Assembly: GCF_050948215.1 (NCBI RefSeq)
Contig: NC_135150.1
Location: forward strand, 21,183,943-21,247,942
Length of the DNA stretch: 64,000 nucleotides
Source: Halictus rubicundus
Lineage: Eukaryota; Arthropoda; Insecta; Hymenoptera; Halictidae
Direction of reading: 5' to 3'
Shown piece after piece: positions 21,867 through 34,500 of the stretch. Position numbers and translations under genes: made by a program. Every line of letters begins with the position of its first letter. Position 1 is the first letter of the stretch. The notes below the pieces were generated by a model, which had not been told where the DNA came from, searched no databases, and saw nothing but the letters and a program-made list of their open reading frames with translations.

Positions 21867-24118
21867 CCTTTAACATTCGTGTCCCCAAAGTGGGAGACCT
21901 TGATAAACCACATACAGACAGCGTTGCCGCTATTTAAAATTAAGATATACGTAAATACATAGAATATCACAAGCGAAAATTCAGCGTTTTCCGTAACCAA
22001 TTTCTATATACATAGTGTGAATGAGACGGAAAGGTCCTGTCGGAACCTTTGATGTTCTTCCCCCTCCCCCCACGAAATCTTGAACCAACATATGAACAGA
22101 GTTTTCGCTTCTTTATGTTGACAACTCTGTCCTGTACTAAGTATGGTAGGTATATTGGCCAGGAGCTGTATAGGCCTTATAGAAGAAAGAAGACGAAAAG
22201 ACTGTATGCAAGAGATTGAAAACGTTGAAGAAGTTTTAATCGTAAATACATGGAAACGGCGTATGCGCACTTAAACTACAGAGTTCTGCAGCTATATTCA
22301 CCATGAACATCGTATAGATGCATGCGCCTTGGATGTTGGTTATCAAAAAAGGTAGTATTTCTATCTATCTATGAAACTACATTCTATGGTGCGATCTCCG
22401 TGCGAAAATTCATATAATTGTTATAAAAGGAATCTAAAACGTGTACATTATATTGCGTACGATATATAAGAAACATGTAAACAAGTATAAATATACCCAA
22501 TATAAGCGAAATCTATTTGTTGACAGTTCAAATGAATATTTTATTCGTATAATTTCTACATTACATTTAATTTATACAGTTATTTTTTGTATATATTCGC
22601 AATGTCTTATTATTAAATAGTGATCACTGAACGGATGTACATTGAAAAAGACACGTTGTCATGTTGGTCCATTGAATTTCATCAACATAGTTTTCATAAT
22701 ATTCTATTAGCATAAGTCTAATTTTTGTGTTTGTACACTAATCTCCTATAGTAACCTTTCACGCATCAAGTGTCTTTTGTACCTATTTATAGATTATATT
22801 CTATACAGTTATTATGTTGTTTATATGTACATATGTTGTATCTACTGAATATTTTATGTGTTCGATGAATTTGAATAAAAATAGTACTTTCAAAGTACAC
22901 TTGTTTTCTTATAAATTCCTCACATTATGCTCCAAAGTTTGTGAAATGAAGCTAAATTTTATAATCGAAAATCAAACTTATCTTACTCTTCTATTACAAC
23001 GAAAATATTGAAAAGTTAAAAAAATAATTAGAAATGTGTTTAATTTGTGAGAAATATTTTTTTAACTTACTATTACCACGATTGTGTATTTTGCCTTGCT
23101 TCATTTATTATATTATAATATTATAATTTATGGATTGAATAAGTATATGGCTTTACTAATTTTGATATAATGATTATATTTGTTTTAAAGATTTTGAATT
23201 TGTAAGAATTTATTCAGCAGTCTTCATAATTGAACAAAGTGAACAATTGTTTTCCATGATATAATGTACTGCTGGTTTCGTAGTTTACAAATATTCCTCA
23301 ATGTTTCTTCTAGTTATATTTCATCGACGTTTTAAGTCCTAGTTTCACAAAAGTGAATTTAAGGCGCTCCCTGGTGTAATACTTCCCACCGAACTATTAT
23401 CGAAACAAGGTGATGACCTCGTTGCACCCTTATGAGATTTTCTCGCAGACTTTCAATTGTTTCACGGAAATTATATTATTTTTGCTAAGAAAATTTCTTC
23501 GCGATACTTTCTTTTGTTTGAACAAAACATACCTTAAGTTCGGGTATTGTGTAAAGATAAATTAAAGACTACAAAACGTCCTTTTGCATTACATAAACAC
23601 GTGTTTTGAGAATTGAGCTTCCTGACCTAGCCGAGTACATGCTACCCCATTAGTACTGGATTATGAGAATGACACTTAAATATAGGCGATGTAAGCAAAT
23701 CTAGGGATTGATCTTTCGCGGGCGGTGTAATCAGGAATTGCCGTAGCTGAATAAATACGTGTTTATTATTGCTCGTTGGTATACACGCCTGCAACGCAAA
23801 TGAAGCAGGGCAGCCGTGCGTGACCTTTCCTTGCAAGCTCGAACATAAATGGTCCCGATTAGGGGTGAAAAGGGGTCGTTTCGCTGTTTCATTCTCACGT
23901 TTATTTTATTTCATTCATTTTCATCTATTTGTAACCTAGCGATCTTTACTCTTAATATAGTCACCGTTTTCTTCAAAACTATTATTTCAATCAAAAATTC
24001 ATAAATTATAATACCAATTTATATACATTATATATAATTAATATATTAACATACATTTATGAAATTTTTCCTGTAATTAATTTCTCGCCCATTTTCATTT
24101 TACATTTTAACTCGACTA

Positions 24119-24353
24119 GGGTAAGGGACCCAATTACTGTGAGGTGCTAATTATTGCGCCTATATTGATGATACGTATTTTTAAAGCATAGTGAATATTA
24201 AAAAAGAGATATTACATTTTTTTCATTAAAATCAATTAATATTATGATAATATGTTATATATCTCTTTTTTAATATTCATTATGCTTTAAAAAGAAGTAT
24301 AATTAATATAGGCACGGTAATTAACACCCCCACAGTAATTGGGTCCCTTACCC
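24119..24353. mobile_element. Palindromic Tc1/mariner-type MITE
   Basis: Both ends read GGGTAAGGGACCCAATTACT inward and are flanked by TA. The arms continue as imperfect inverted copies for about 105 bases (for example AAAGCATAGTGAATATTAAA on the left, with its inverse on the right), leaving only a short loop. No coding sequence is present. Confidence 0.9.
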
Positions 24354-24779
24354 TAATTGTCTATTATTCATGATCCCATATTTTAAAGAAATAAATATTT
24401 TAGAGAAATAAAATATTTCACAGTATCTAAGTATGAGATATGAGGGTTAATTATATGTACAATATATTTATCTAATATTGAAAATAAATTGGTTGCCGAA
24501 CAGATATACAATGCATAAATTCTTAAACATACGGTCCGTTCATCATAACTCTATATTAGGAAAGGGTTTGTTATAATATCCGAAAATTTCGATATCCGAA
24601 CATATATTTTTTAATTACTTCGGAGGCTCTACTACATTACAAAAATTATTTCCATTTCCACTATTTAATGCAATTTACGATTATTTCGCATCTCGGAAAT
24701 TGATTTACTCAGATTTGACAGTAAACGGTACGTCGGAAATACTACAATGCAATACTACATCAGGAAAAGGAGTACTGTA

Positions 24780-24941
24780 AACCAGGAACACCGCTACCAA
24801 CGGTGACAAAGGCTGAATCACATCGAAAGAAAGTTCAGCTCATTGTATGTGGTGGGATAGAAGAAGCCCAGTTTATTATGAACCAGTAAAAGAAGGTGAA
24901 ACTGCTCGCTCTGAGAAGTATTGCCAGCAATTGAACAAATG
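24780..24941 (+). pseudogene. Mariner transposase fossil
   Basis: In one frame from 24850 the sequence reads WWDRRSPVYYEPVKEGET followed by a SEKYCQQLNK-like segment and a stop. This is the conserved WWD...YYE...GET...YCQQL block of mariner transposases. Just upstream, another frame reads KAESHRKKVQLIV, matching the preceding HxKK..L region with a frameshift. It is a dead relic with no ends recognised. Confidence 0.75.
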
Positions 24942-27900
24942 AACTTCCGTATTCCAGGACAGACTGCCTGTACTCGATGACTGAGAAATAATTTTTCTTC
25001 TTAGCCAGTCAAACGGAAAGAAAGATTGTTGTTAGCACCATATCATGTTATCACTAGACAGCGGATCTTTATGAAAAATAAAAATTGAATGAAATATAAA
25101 ATTATTTTCTTCTTAAATATGTTCAATAGATTGAAAATAATATGATAGCATTTTTAAATTCTTCTAATGTTTTTACTGTTCTAAATTACATCTACTCATT
25201 TTTGTCGTAAATGCATAACATCCGCAGTCTATTTGTTATCAAACTTTACCAAACCACGCGAAATTCCAAATAAACGCGTAAAATTCACGTTCTGCATTTT
25301 TTAAATTCTTTCAATCGGTTCACGTTCTTTCTATTAGATATACATTAAAAATGCAAGAAACAACGTTCGATGAATCAATTTGTTTACCTCCGTGTAACGT
25401 AATCTTCGTCATGACATTCAGAATTATGTTCATACATTGTTGTGGTTTCCAGATGACCTTGAACTCAAAAATTTAGGATCGCGCAAGAACATACATAACA
25501 CGAAGTAGTGCAAACATAATGACTGCCCAACTCATTCTTTATGTGCTGTAACACGAATACTTAATGAGAAATTTTCAAGTCATTGGATTGGCCGTAATAG
25601 GTTCACATCATAGCCAATTCGCTCGGCACATCTCGCACTAGTGGAACACGTTTTTCGTGGGGAAAACTGAAAGACGGTTGTCGCAAATAATCATATATTT
25701 GCATTTTAATATGATCTCACATTTTCTATTCGGAAACGGTGTACACGAGAGTATAATGTATTGGAAGCTTCAAAGGTCGGTTTAAGATCGGTTTAATGCG
25801 TTTATGCTATCCCATACGGAGAAAGTGTAATATACAAGTGAAAATGACACATTTTCACTTATTTCGGACATCTTGCAGCCATAATGGGTTTATTTTGCTA
25901 ATTATAAAAATACTTATGTTAATTTAAATATATGATTTTTTTATAGATGTAAAGTGAACATGTGATAGTAAATAGCAAAACATTCGTTTTGATCTTGAAA
26001 GTTACTGCTTCGAACAGATCTCTGCATTTTTTTATCTTACCACGGTATAATATATGTAGATCATTAAATGCAGATCATTGAACTTATCTGAGCACTTAAT
26101 CGCCGTACGTTTTACACGTACGAGAGGAAGGTCGTAAATTATTTACAACTATAGGGGAACACATACCTAACACTTTTGTTAGATTCTTATATGTGCAGTA
26201 TTTCATTATCACAAGACAAAAAATGTACAAAGGTGGGCCAGAACTGTGCACGTATAGTTACGGAAAATTTCACACGTTTTATTCGTCTTAAAAAAAAATA
26301 ACGTCTTCATTTTCTTATATAATTTGTTATTATTGCTGTTATTCTTACCGCTGGTATATACAATTCACTATCCGAGAAAGGCATACAAATATACACACGT
26401 GCATTTTGGTGAGAAACAGCGTGAAAGTTTCACGAAGCCCTAACTTATTATGTGGTAATGCTTTAGTGAGACCATTCTACAAAACCATTTTGGGTATAAA
26501 TTGCTGTACAATGTGAACAAAGAAGAATTCATTGTGCTATTGTATATTATCACGAGTTATCAGCTTTCTTTTTTCTCATAACTGTGCACGTATATGCAAT
26601 TGTTATGAATAAACACCCGTTTAGGAGGTATCGCGCAATTGTTTTTTGCTATTATAGACCTCGTTAATTCTCGTGCAATAAAAGTAATTAAATATATTAC
26701 TCTTTAATTGCACTAACGATGATTAATAAAAATTCGTTTTTTTCCAGCTTTAATCATTTTTTCCAACGTAATTTATAAAACTGGTTGTTTAGATAAACAT
26801 TCCCACGAACTTCCATCCGTAGCAAACACTACAATTTGCATTACAAATTTATGACAACCGAACTTCAATGTCGGCGAAGATCGTAAATTTCCAATGCTAA
26901 TTTTAACGACTTCAAGAAATGAATGAATCGAAAGCATATAGTTCCACGATAAGGAAGCAATAGAAAGAATGAAAGCTGCATTGAAACTTTAATTGTTGTT
27001 CGGTTATTTGGAAATGTTACGATCCGCAACGAAGAATTGCAGATGAATTTGTTGTTTGTTTTTTTTTACATTAATATTTTCCAGCAGCAGCGGCGTGGAA
27101 AATCAAAAGGAAGAAGGGGAAAGAAAGGGACAGCAAAAAGGAACGAGAGTAGAGGAAGAAAGAGGGGGAGGAGGAGGAGGAGGAGGGGAAGGCGATGTGG
27201 TCTGTAGAGCTCTACAAAGAGTGAGGAGCAAAGAGAAGTGCAGAGGAGAGGAAGCGGGCCATTGCGCCATGAGGAAGTGGCTCACCACTTATGCGAGTGT
27301 CGTTAACTAACATGTTCCAACGCAGAGGTTTGCTCCCATTCCACCACAAGCAGCAAACTTAACACATTGAGAGAAGAACGGAATATAGGCACCGGCCAAA
27401 AGAGTGGCGCGACGAGAAGAAGAGGGAACACGCGCGAATGATGGTTTTATCCTGTATGTGTGTAAATATCGACCTCATCGGGAGAATGTCTTTACATACC
27501 GAATACTGGGTACATGACAATCCCGTACTTGAATATCGCAATGCCACTAGCATTTGTACAATTCAATGAAGCAATCTCTTTCCTCCTGGACACAGACCCC
27601 CGTCGTTCATACTTTACCTCTTATGACATCCCTCAAACGCCTGATCCAGAGGCCCCGCGGGTTCGATGCGTTGTACGCACGGAAACGCGTGAAACGTAAT
27701 TCGGCAAAAACAGAATTTTTCATTTCATTTGACACGTAATAAAGATCTTCCACGAAGGAGCTGAATTATTTTTTCTCATTCACCGATTCATGAATTAATC
27801 TTACGATGACTTCAATTTCTGCGAAGACTCTACGTTGACTCATTAGGCACCTGCACCTTGGATTTTCGGTCTTTCTATTTTTCTTCGTGCTTTTGACAAC

Positions 27901-28580
27901 AAACGTTTATAATTATGATGTTGCCAAATGTAATTATACTCGTTGTCAGTAATTTAGAATTCATATAATGGTCATACACTTTTATATAAATAATATCTTT
28001 ATTAAGATATATTAAAGTATTATAAAGTAAAGTATTATAATAATGTAATTAAATCGCTGCAATCTATGTAATACCTTATACAGTCAGTTTTAATGATATT
28101 AAAAAGTTTTTATTGTATATTCCTGTATGACATTTTAACCATAATGCATATTTAACGTTATGCGCTTAGATAGTTATAATTAACTATATATTATTAAAAA
28201 CGGACGTTGTAGATGTATATTGTCATTAGAATAATTATAAGTTGCAAATTTTTCAAATTCTTCCTAATACACATTGAAGTAATTGAATTCTCATTTGATA
28301 CTTAAATTATAACACGTAGTAGTTATTTGTACATATTATATAGACATGGTAGACATTCTGTCCCCTTATTACTTGATCGTACCTTTAAATTTACACATGA
28401 CGATTAAAAATAATACCTTATTACAGAATAAGAAATTTTTTAAAAGCTTTTGATTCATAAATAAATACAGAACAGGTGCTCGAGTAGGAAAAGTACGGCC
28501 CTGACTAGAATCCATTCACAGAATGAACGAACCGCCTGCATTCTGTTCATGTAGTTACTCAGTAGTGTCATGGAGTTAAC

Positions 28581-31500
28581 ATGGCCGAGGAGACGCGCCT
28601 AGTTCGCGTTGAAGAAAGATTAAGGATTAAAATCGGTACGCAATCTCGTCAGAAATATCGTTTAACAACAATGTGAAAGTTGATCGAGGTGTATGCCGTG
28701 CCAGAACCACAAGAATTTTGTTGTTTCAAAAACACTGATATATTCATGTTCGCGTGCTACTGTTCGCTCGGGATGTCACCTAATTTGTCTCCTACGATTA
28801 TTCAACTTTACTACCTAAACGAAAAGCATTGTTGGCCCTTTTCTTGCACCAATCTACAATTCGTTTTACGTTTTCTTCTGCGTGACCAACGAATCCGTTA
28901 TACAGTTACATTACAGTGGTATTTTTTCGAAAATTTAATGATCATATACGCGTACGCGTACATTTTCGACTCCCACGCATTATTGTCCTTACATGGAATA
29001 TGTGATTTTTGATAGTTACCATTAAATAATGTTAACTGTAGTGGTTAATGCGATGATATTATATGTTGTTAATAATGAAACGTAAAAAGTGTTCTGTGCG
29101 TTTACAACAAACAGCAATCGTGACTTTCCCATTTACTTAAGATTTTCGTCTCATGTATCCCATTATTCTGCATTTGTAATGTGGTTTTATTAACGTTATG
29201 ATAGAGATAGGAAAAAAAAACATTGGAGACAGTTATACTTGTTATACGTTTCATAGAGAATTATTTCTATGAAATTTACTGTTTGTGAAATGAATTATTA
29301 TAGTAACAACAGCATCACTTGTGATTAACCATTTTTTTTAAACATTTTATTTCATTTTACACACAATATTATCATTGGAAAGAAAATAATTTTAGTAATG
29401 CAATTATAGATACCTCGTGTTACTTGTACTATTTACGTACAGAAATATTTTGATCATATATTAACATTAAAATATGAATTTATTGTCTGTGATATTATAA
29501 AGTTTGATTACTTCCATAAATGAATGATTTCAATTTGGAAATTATATAGAAGTACGCGAAATCCATATCCTTTCATTTACAAAGATACAAATAATATACA
29601 TTTATATTCAGGTGAAGTAAAAAATCTACAAAGTAGAAGTCATGGATCTCCAGGTGCAAGAGATGTGTATTGTGCATTGTCCCTTGATCAAGAAGAAATA
29701 TTTAGAACAACAACAATGGAAAGAACTCTCAAGTAAGTTCGATTTACACACATTATTATGGTACAATGTAATACTTTGTGAAATTTCTTGACGTAAAATA
29801 TTTACAAAAGAATATTTCATGTAGCCCCTTTTTTGGAGAAGAATTCCAATTCGAAGTACCTAGGAAATTTCGCTATCTTGGCATTTATGTTTATGACCGA
29901 GATAGACATTTAAAACAAGATAAAATTCTGGGCAAAGTTGCAATAAAAAGAGAAGATTTAGCAACATATCATAATAAGGAACATTGGTTTCCTTTGAGGC
30001 CAGTTGATGCTGATTCTGAAGTTCAAGGCAAAGCACATCTGGAACTCGCTCTCCAACCTCAAATTGGACATGCTCAATCTAAACTTACTGTGAGGTATAA
30101 TACGCAAACTGTTATAACTCAATTATATCTATATAATATTATACTTTGTAGATACATAGATTTCTAATGTTTCTTATTGGGTACAAACAACCAACAAGAC
30201 AATAAAAATTTAAAATTATAGTTAAATATAATTTAAACTGGTAACAATTTCCTCCTATTATCATAAGATAAAATCCTTACTTTTTTAGTTGTTTCTATTT
30301 AACTACAAATGTGCAGCATATAATCATACAAAGATCAATATTTTCATACTTATTATTTTTGTAGAGTGATAGAATGTAGTGAATTAACTGTTAAAAATGG
30401 AGGCTGTGATCCGTATGCAACTGTTATGGTCATCTATAGTAATGGTAAACAAATAATAAAACGCACAAAAACTAAGAAGAAGACAGTGACCCCATATTTT
30501 AATGAAACATTTGTCTTTGAGGTAAATTCTGATGATTTCTTTACATTAATTGCTTATATGAGTTATGGATTATGTATAAACTGTAATTTACGTAAGCTTA
30601 TTAAATATAAATTCATTAATTTATATAAAATTTATATATCCATATACAGTCGGGGACAAAATTAAGTCGACACCCTTTAAAAACCATCAAAATTAGATCA
30701 AACAACTTGAGTTTTTTTTAAATATTAGAAGGATTAGTTTACTCGGTAAAGCATAAAAAAAATATTTAAAAATTACCATTCGTCGATATTGAGAAGAAAA
30801 AGGTCGCGATTTTTAATTTTTTTATCTGTGCCCATAATGAAAATTTAAAATATGCCTGATCTAGAAAGATCTAAATAAGTTATATACGTGCACAAAGTTT
30901 CATCCAAATCGATTAAGGCTGCTATGAGCTATAAATAATTAAAAATAGCAAAAATTGTAAGAAAGTACGACTTAGATCAGTAGTCACCTCAAGATTCAAT
31001 GATTCTTGTATCTTTCAATGCCTATAGATTTTTTATATGTCAACTGATTTCGATGAAACTTTATGCACTTATATAACTTACTTAGATCTACAAAGGGGAT
31101 ATTTTAAATTTTCATTATAGGCACAGATAGAAAAGTTAAAAATCGTGACCTCCATTTTTGTCTTCCTTGTCTTCATTATCTAGTAAACTAATCCTTCTAA
31201 TATCTAAAAAAACTGAAGTCGTTTGGTCCAATTTTAAAAAAGTTATTAGTTTTTAAAGGGTGTCCACTTAATTTTGTTCTCCGACTGTATATGTTGCTAC
31301 TCATCAACTATTAACAAACTGCAAGTTTATTTTTACGTTGTAATTGTACAATCATTTTCTAAATTTTATCCGTAGCCAGAAATACCAGAATCCAAAGAGA
31401 AGGATGTTTCTCATTACCCTATTGAAAGTGGAGAAGTAGGTGAAGTAGTTGTAGGTTTATGGCATGCATCTCCTGGTATGGGAGAACAACCAGCTTTTCT

Positions 31501-34500
31501 TGGTGAAGTTAGAGTTACATTGAGAGGCCTACAAAAGCAACCAACTAGTACAACAACTGCGTGGTACTTATTACATTTATTATTAATATAACAAATTCGT
31601 TTATTTATTGTCGCTAAATATAAGGAATTTTTAAATATTTTACTTCTCTGTAGAGTTGTGGAATATTATAAAATAGTTATCTTTACAGACGGATAATTAA
31701 TAAAATTATTATTGTTAACAGGTACTTTTTACAACCTAGAGCAGCAAAACATCGCCCAAGTAAAGTCTCCAGCACTTCTACACCACCTGTTACACTACCA
31801 GGTTTAGGATCTCTAAGATTAAAAATACATTATACCGCTGATCATGTTTTTCCATCAGCAATGTATGACAGACTTAGATACTTATTATTACAAAGTGTTA
31901 ACATTCAACCAATAACATCATCCGCTGTTTATATTTTGGGAGAAATTGTAGCGAGCAAAATGGAAGCTGCACAACCATTGGTTAGAGTATTAGTACATCA
32001 TGGACAATTGGTTTCCGTAATGCAAGTTTTAGCTAGTCATGAAATTTCGAAATTAACGTAAGTGTACAAATTATGTTTATTTATTAAAAAAAAAACGTAA
32101 AAAAAATAGTGAAAAACTTAGATTAAAGTATCTTCGTTAAGACCTTGTTTTCGGGAAAGTTAAATTTGAAATATTTTTCTAGTATTAGAACATTTGACTA
32201 ACCCTTGATTAAATACTTGTTGATTCTGTTTTGGACATACAGTTGCTCACAAAAATATTCGAACGTTTTAAAGGGCGTTTGAATATTTTCGTGAGCAAAC
32301 TGTATTTTTCGTATAAAATTAATCTTGTTCTGATCGTACCTAGATTTTTATGAACCCTGTACAATACAAATCAATGCAATATAAATCATACTGTCTTGTG
32401 CTACAAAATACGCTTTTTTAATAGTGATCCAACAACGATATTCCGTGGTAACACATTAGTAAGTAAAATGATGGATGAAGGTATGAGATTAGCTGGCCTT
32501 CATTACCTGCACAGTACACTAAGACCAGCTATGGAACAAGTCTTTTTAGAAAAAAAACCATGTGAAATAGACCCAACAAGAGTAAAGGATGCAAACACAA
32601 TTCAAACGAATTTATCAAATTTAATGGTACTTAGAATAAAATAAAATAAATATTTTCTTGGTAATTTCACATTTTTTTATACATTATTGTACCAATCAAC
32701 AGGAATATGTTGAAAGAGTTTTTACTGCTATTACAACGTCGGGTGTACGATGCCCTCCTTTAATGTGCGAAATGTTTTGGTGCTTAAGAGAACTTGCAAC
32801 AACACATTTCCCAAAAAATAAGGAAGTAAGATATTCAGTGATTAGCGGTTTTATTTTTCTACGATTTTTTGCTCCTGCGATATTGGGTCCAAGATTATTT
32901 GATATTACAACCGAGCAAATTGTAAGAGCATTTCCATTATCAAACAAATAATAACACATTTTGTAATAATAATGGTATTATTATCTTCATTTCAGGATTC
33001 TCAAACCAATAGAACTTTAACACTGATTTCAAAAACTATTCAAAGTTTAGGAAATCTAGTAAGTTGTAGGGGTGGAGCAGGTAGTGTTTGTAAAGAAGAA
33101 TACATGGAATGTGTGTATAGGTATACAGAAATAAAATTATTCCAGAATTTAGTTTATGAATAAACAGATTTCATGTATTATTCATAGATTACTTTTGTAG
33201 AGAATTTTACACGGAGAAACACATACAAGCAGTTAAACAATTTCTGGAACTGATATCGACTAGTAGCAACAGTGGAAGTACAAAGCAACGACCAAGTACC
33301 CAGCAAGAACAACCAGTTGTGTTAAAAGAGGGGTATGTACATTTAATTGTATTAAAATTTTTTAATTCAAAGCTTCCATGCTTCTTTACATTAATTTCTA
33401 TGCTTACTACTTCTACTAAATTAACAATATTTTTAAGTATTTTGCAATGTCTACCATAATACATTTAGGTTACTAAATCGTGCATCCTGTGTGTTAGATT
33501 ATTACTTTCAGTGAAATGAATTTTTAATATTATACCTTTTAACATTACTGACACATGTATACATATAAGTATTATTAACAGAAAATATTCCTAATAGAAT
33601 ATATTTTCTCTTCATGCATACTGCTGATTGTGATAAGAGGTTTGTAGTGACATTTAATGATTGCTACATTAAAATACACGATGAGTATGGAAATGTGAGT
33701 TTAATGTTTTTGTTATTTAATTACAGAATAATGATTAAAAGAGCACAAGGCAGAAAGCGATTTGGACGTAAAAATTTTAAACAAAGATATTTTAGACTTA
33801 CTACTCAAGATTTGACTTATTCTAAAACGAAAGGTAAATATAAGTGTACCATGAAAACAATGTATTATTAGTTATAAGCTGTTAATCGATATTACACATA
33901 GTCAACTATTTCTTAGGTAAAGAACCTTTATGTAAAATACCACTTGAAGAAATTTTAGCAGTTGAAAGACTTCAAGAAAATTCTTTTAAAATGAAAAATA
34001 TGTTTCAAATTATTCAGTCGCAAAGAGCATTGTACGTTCAAGCTGGCAATTGTGTCGAAGAAAAAGAATGGATCGACATTTTGACAAAAATTTGTCGTAC
34101 AAATAATAATCGTTTAGAAAAGTACCATCCCAGTGCATACATTAACGGTCATTGGCTTTGGTATGTTATTCTTTCGTCACTTATATATAATACAGTAAAT
34201 GTGTTATTTGAGTAAATATATGCACTTGGTAGTCAATGTATGCACACATTAATATCATAGGTAAATATAGTCACAAACATTGAAATTTAATCTTTTGTTA
34301 CACATATTTAATTTCTGCTTATAATATCGAAATAGAAAGAAGCAAAATGCAAAAAATAACAATTATTTTTGAGAATACTTTCAATAGAAGTGACTATTGA
34401 CTTTTACAACGCTACAATGTGTGCACTAACTGAGTATTTGTAATTTTTTTCAAATTAATAATTTATTTTAATGTTTTAAATATACATAAAAAATTCAGCC

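Larger units (their letters stand above)
21874..28580. other. 6.7-kb gene-free region upstream of the RasGAP gene
   Basis: No coding gene is supported; frames are short and without domains. It contains a palindromic MITE (24119-24353), a mariner transposase fossil (about 24780-24941) and a purine-rich GAGG tract near 27100-27200. The last kilobases probably hold RasGAP promoter or enhancer DNA. Patches near 25380-25680 and 27300-27700 have more complex sequence than the AT-rich remainder and could be regulatory. Confidence 0.45.

Noticed and set aside
27056..27310. Gly/Glu-rich frame at a GAGG tract
   Set aside because: Simple purine-rich sequence without splice partners or a recognisable domain.
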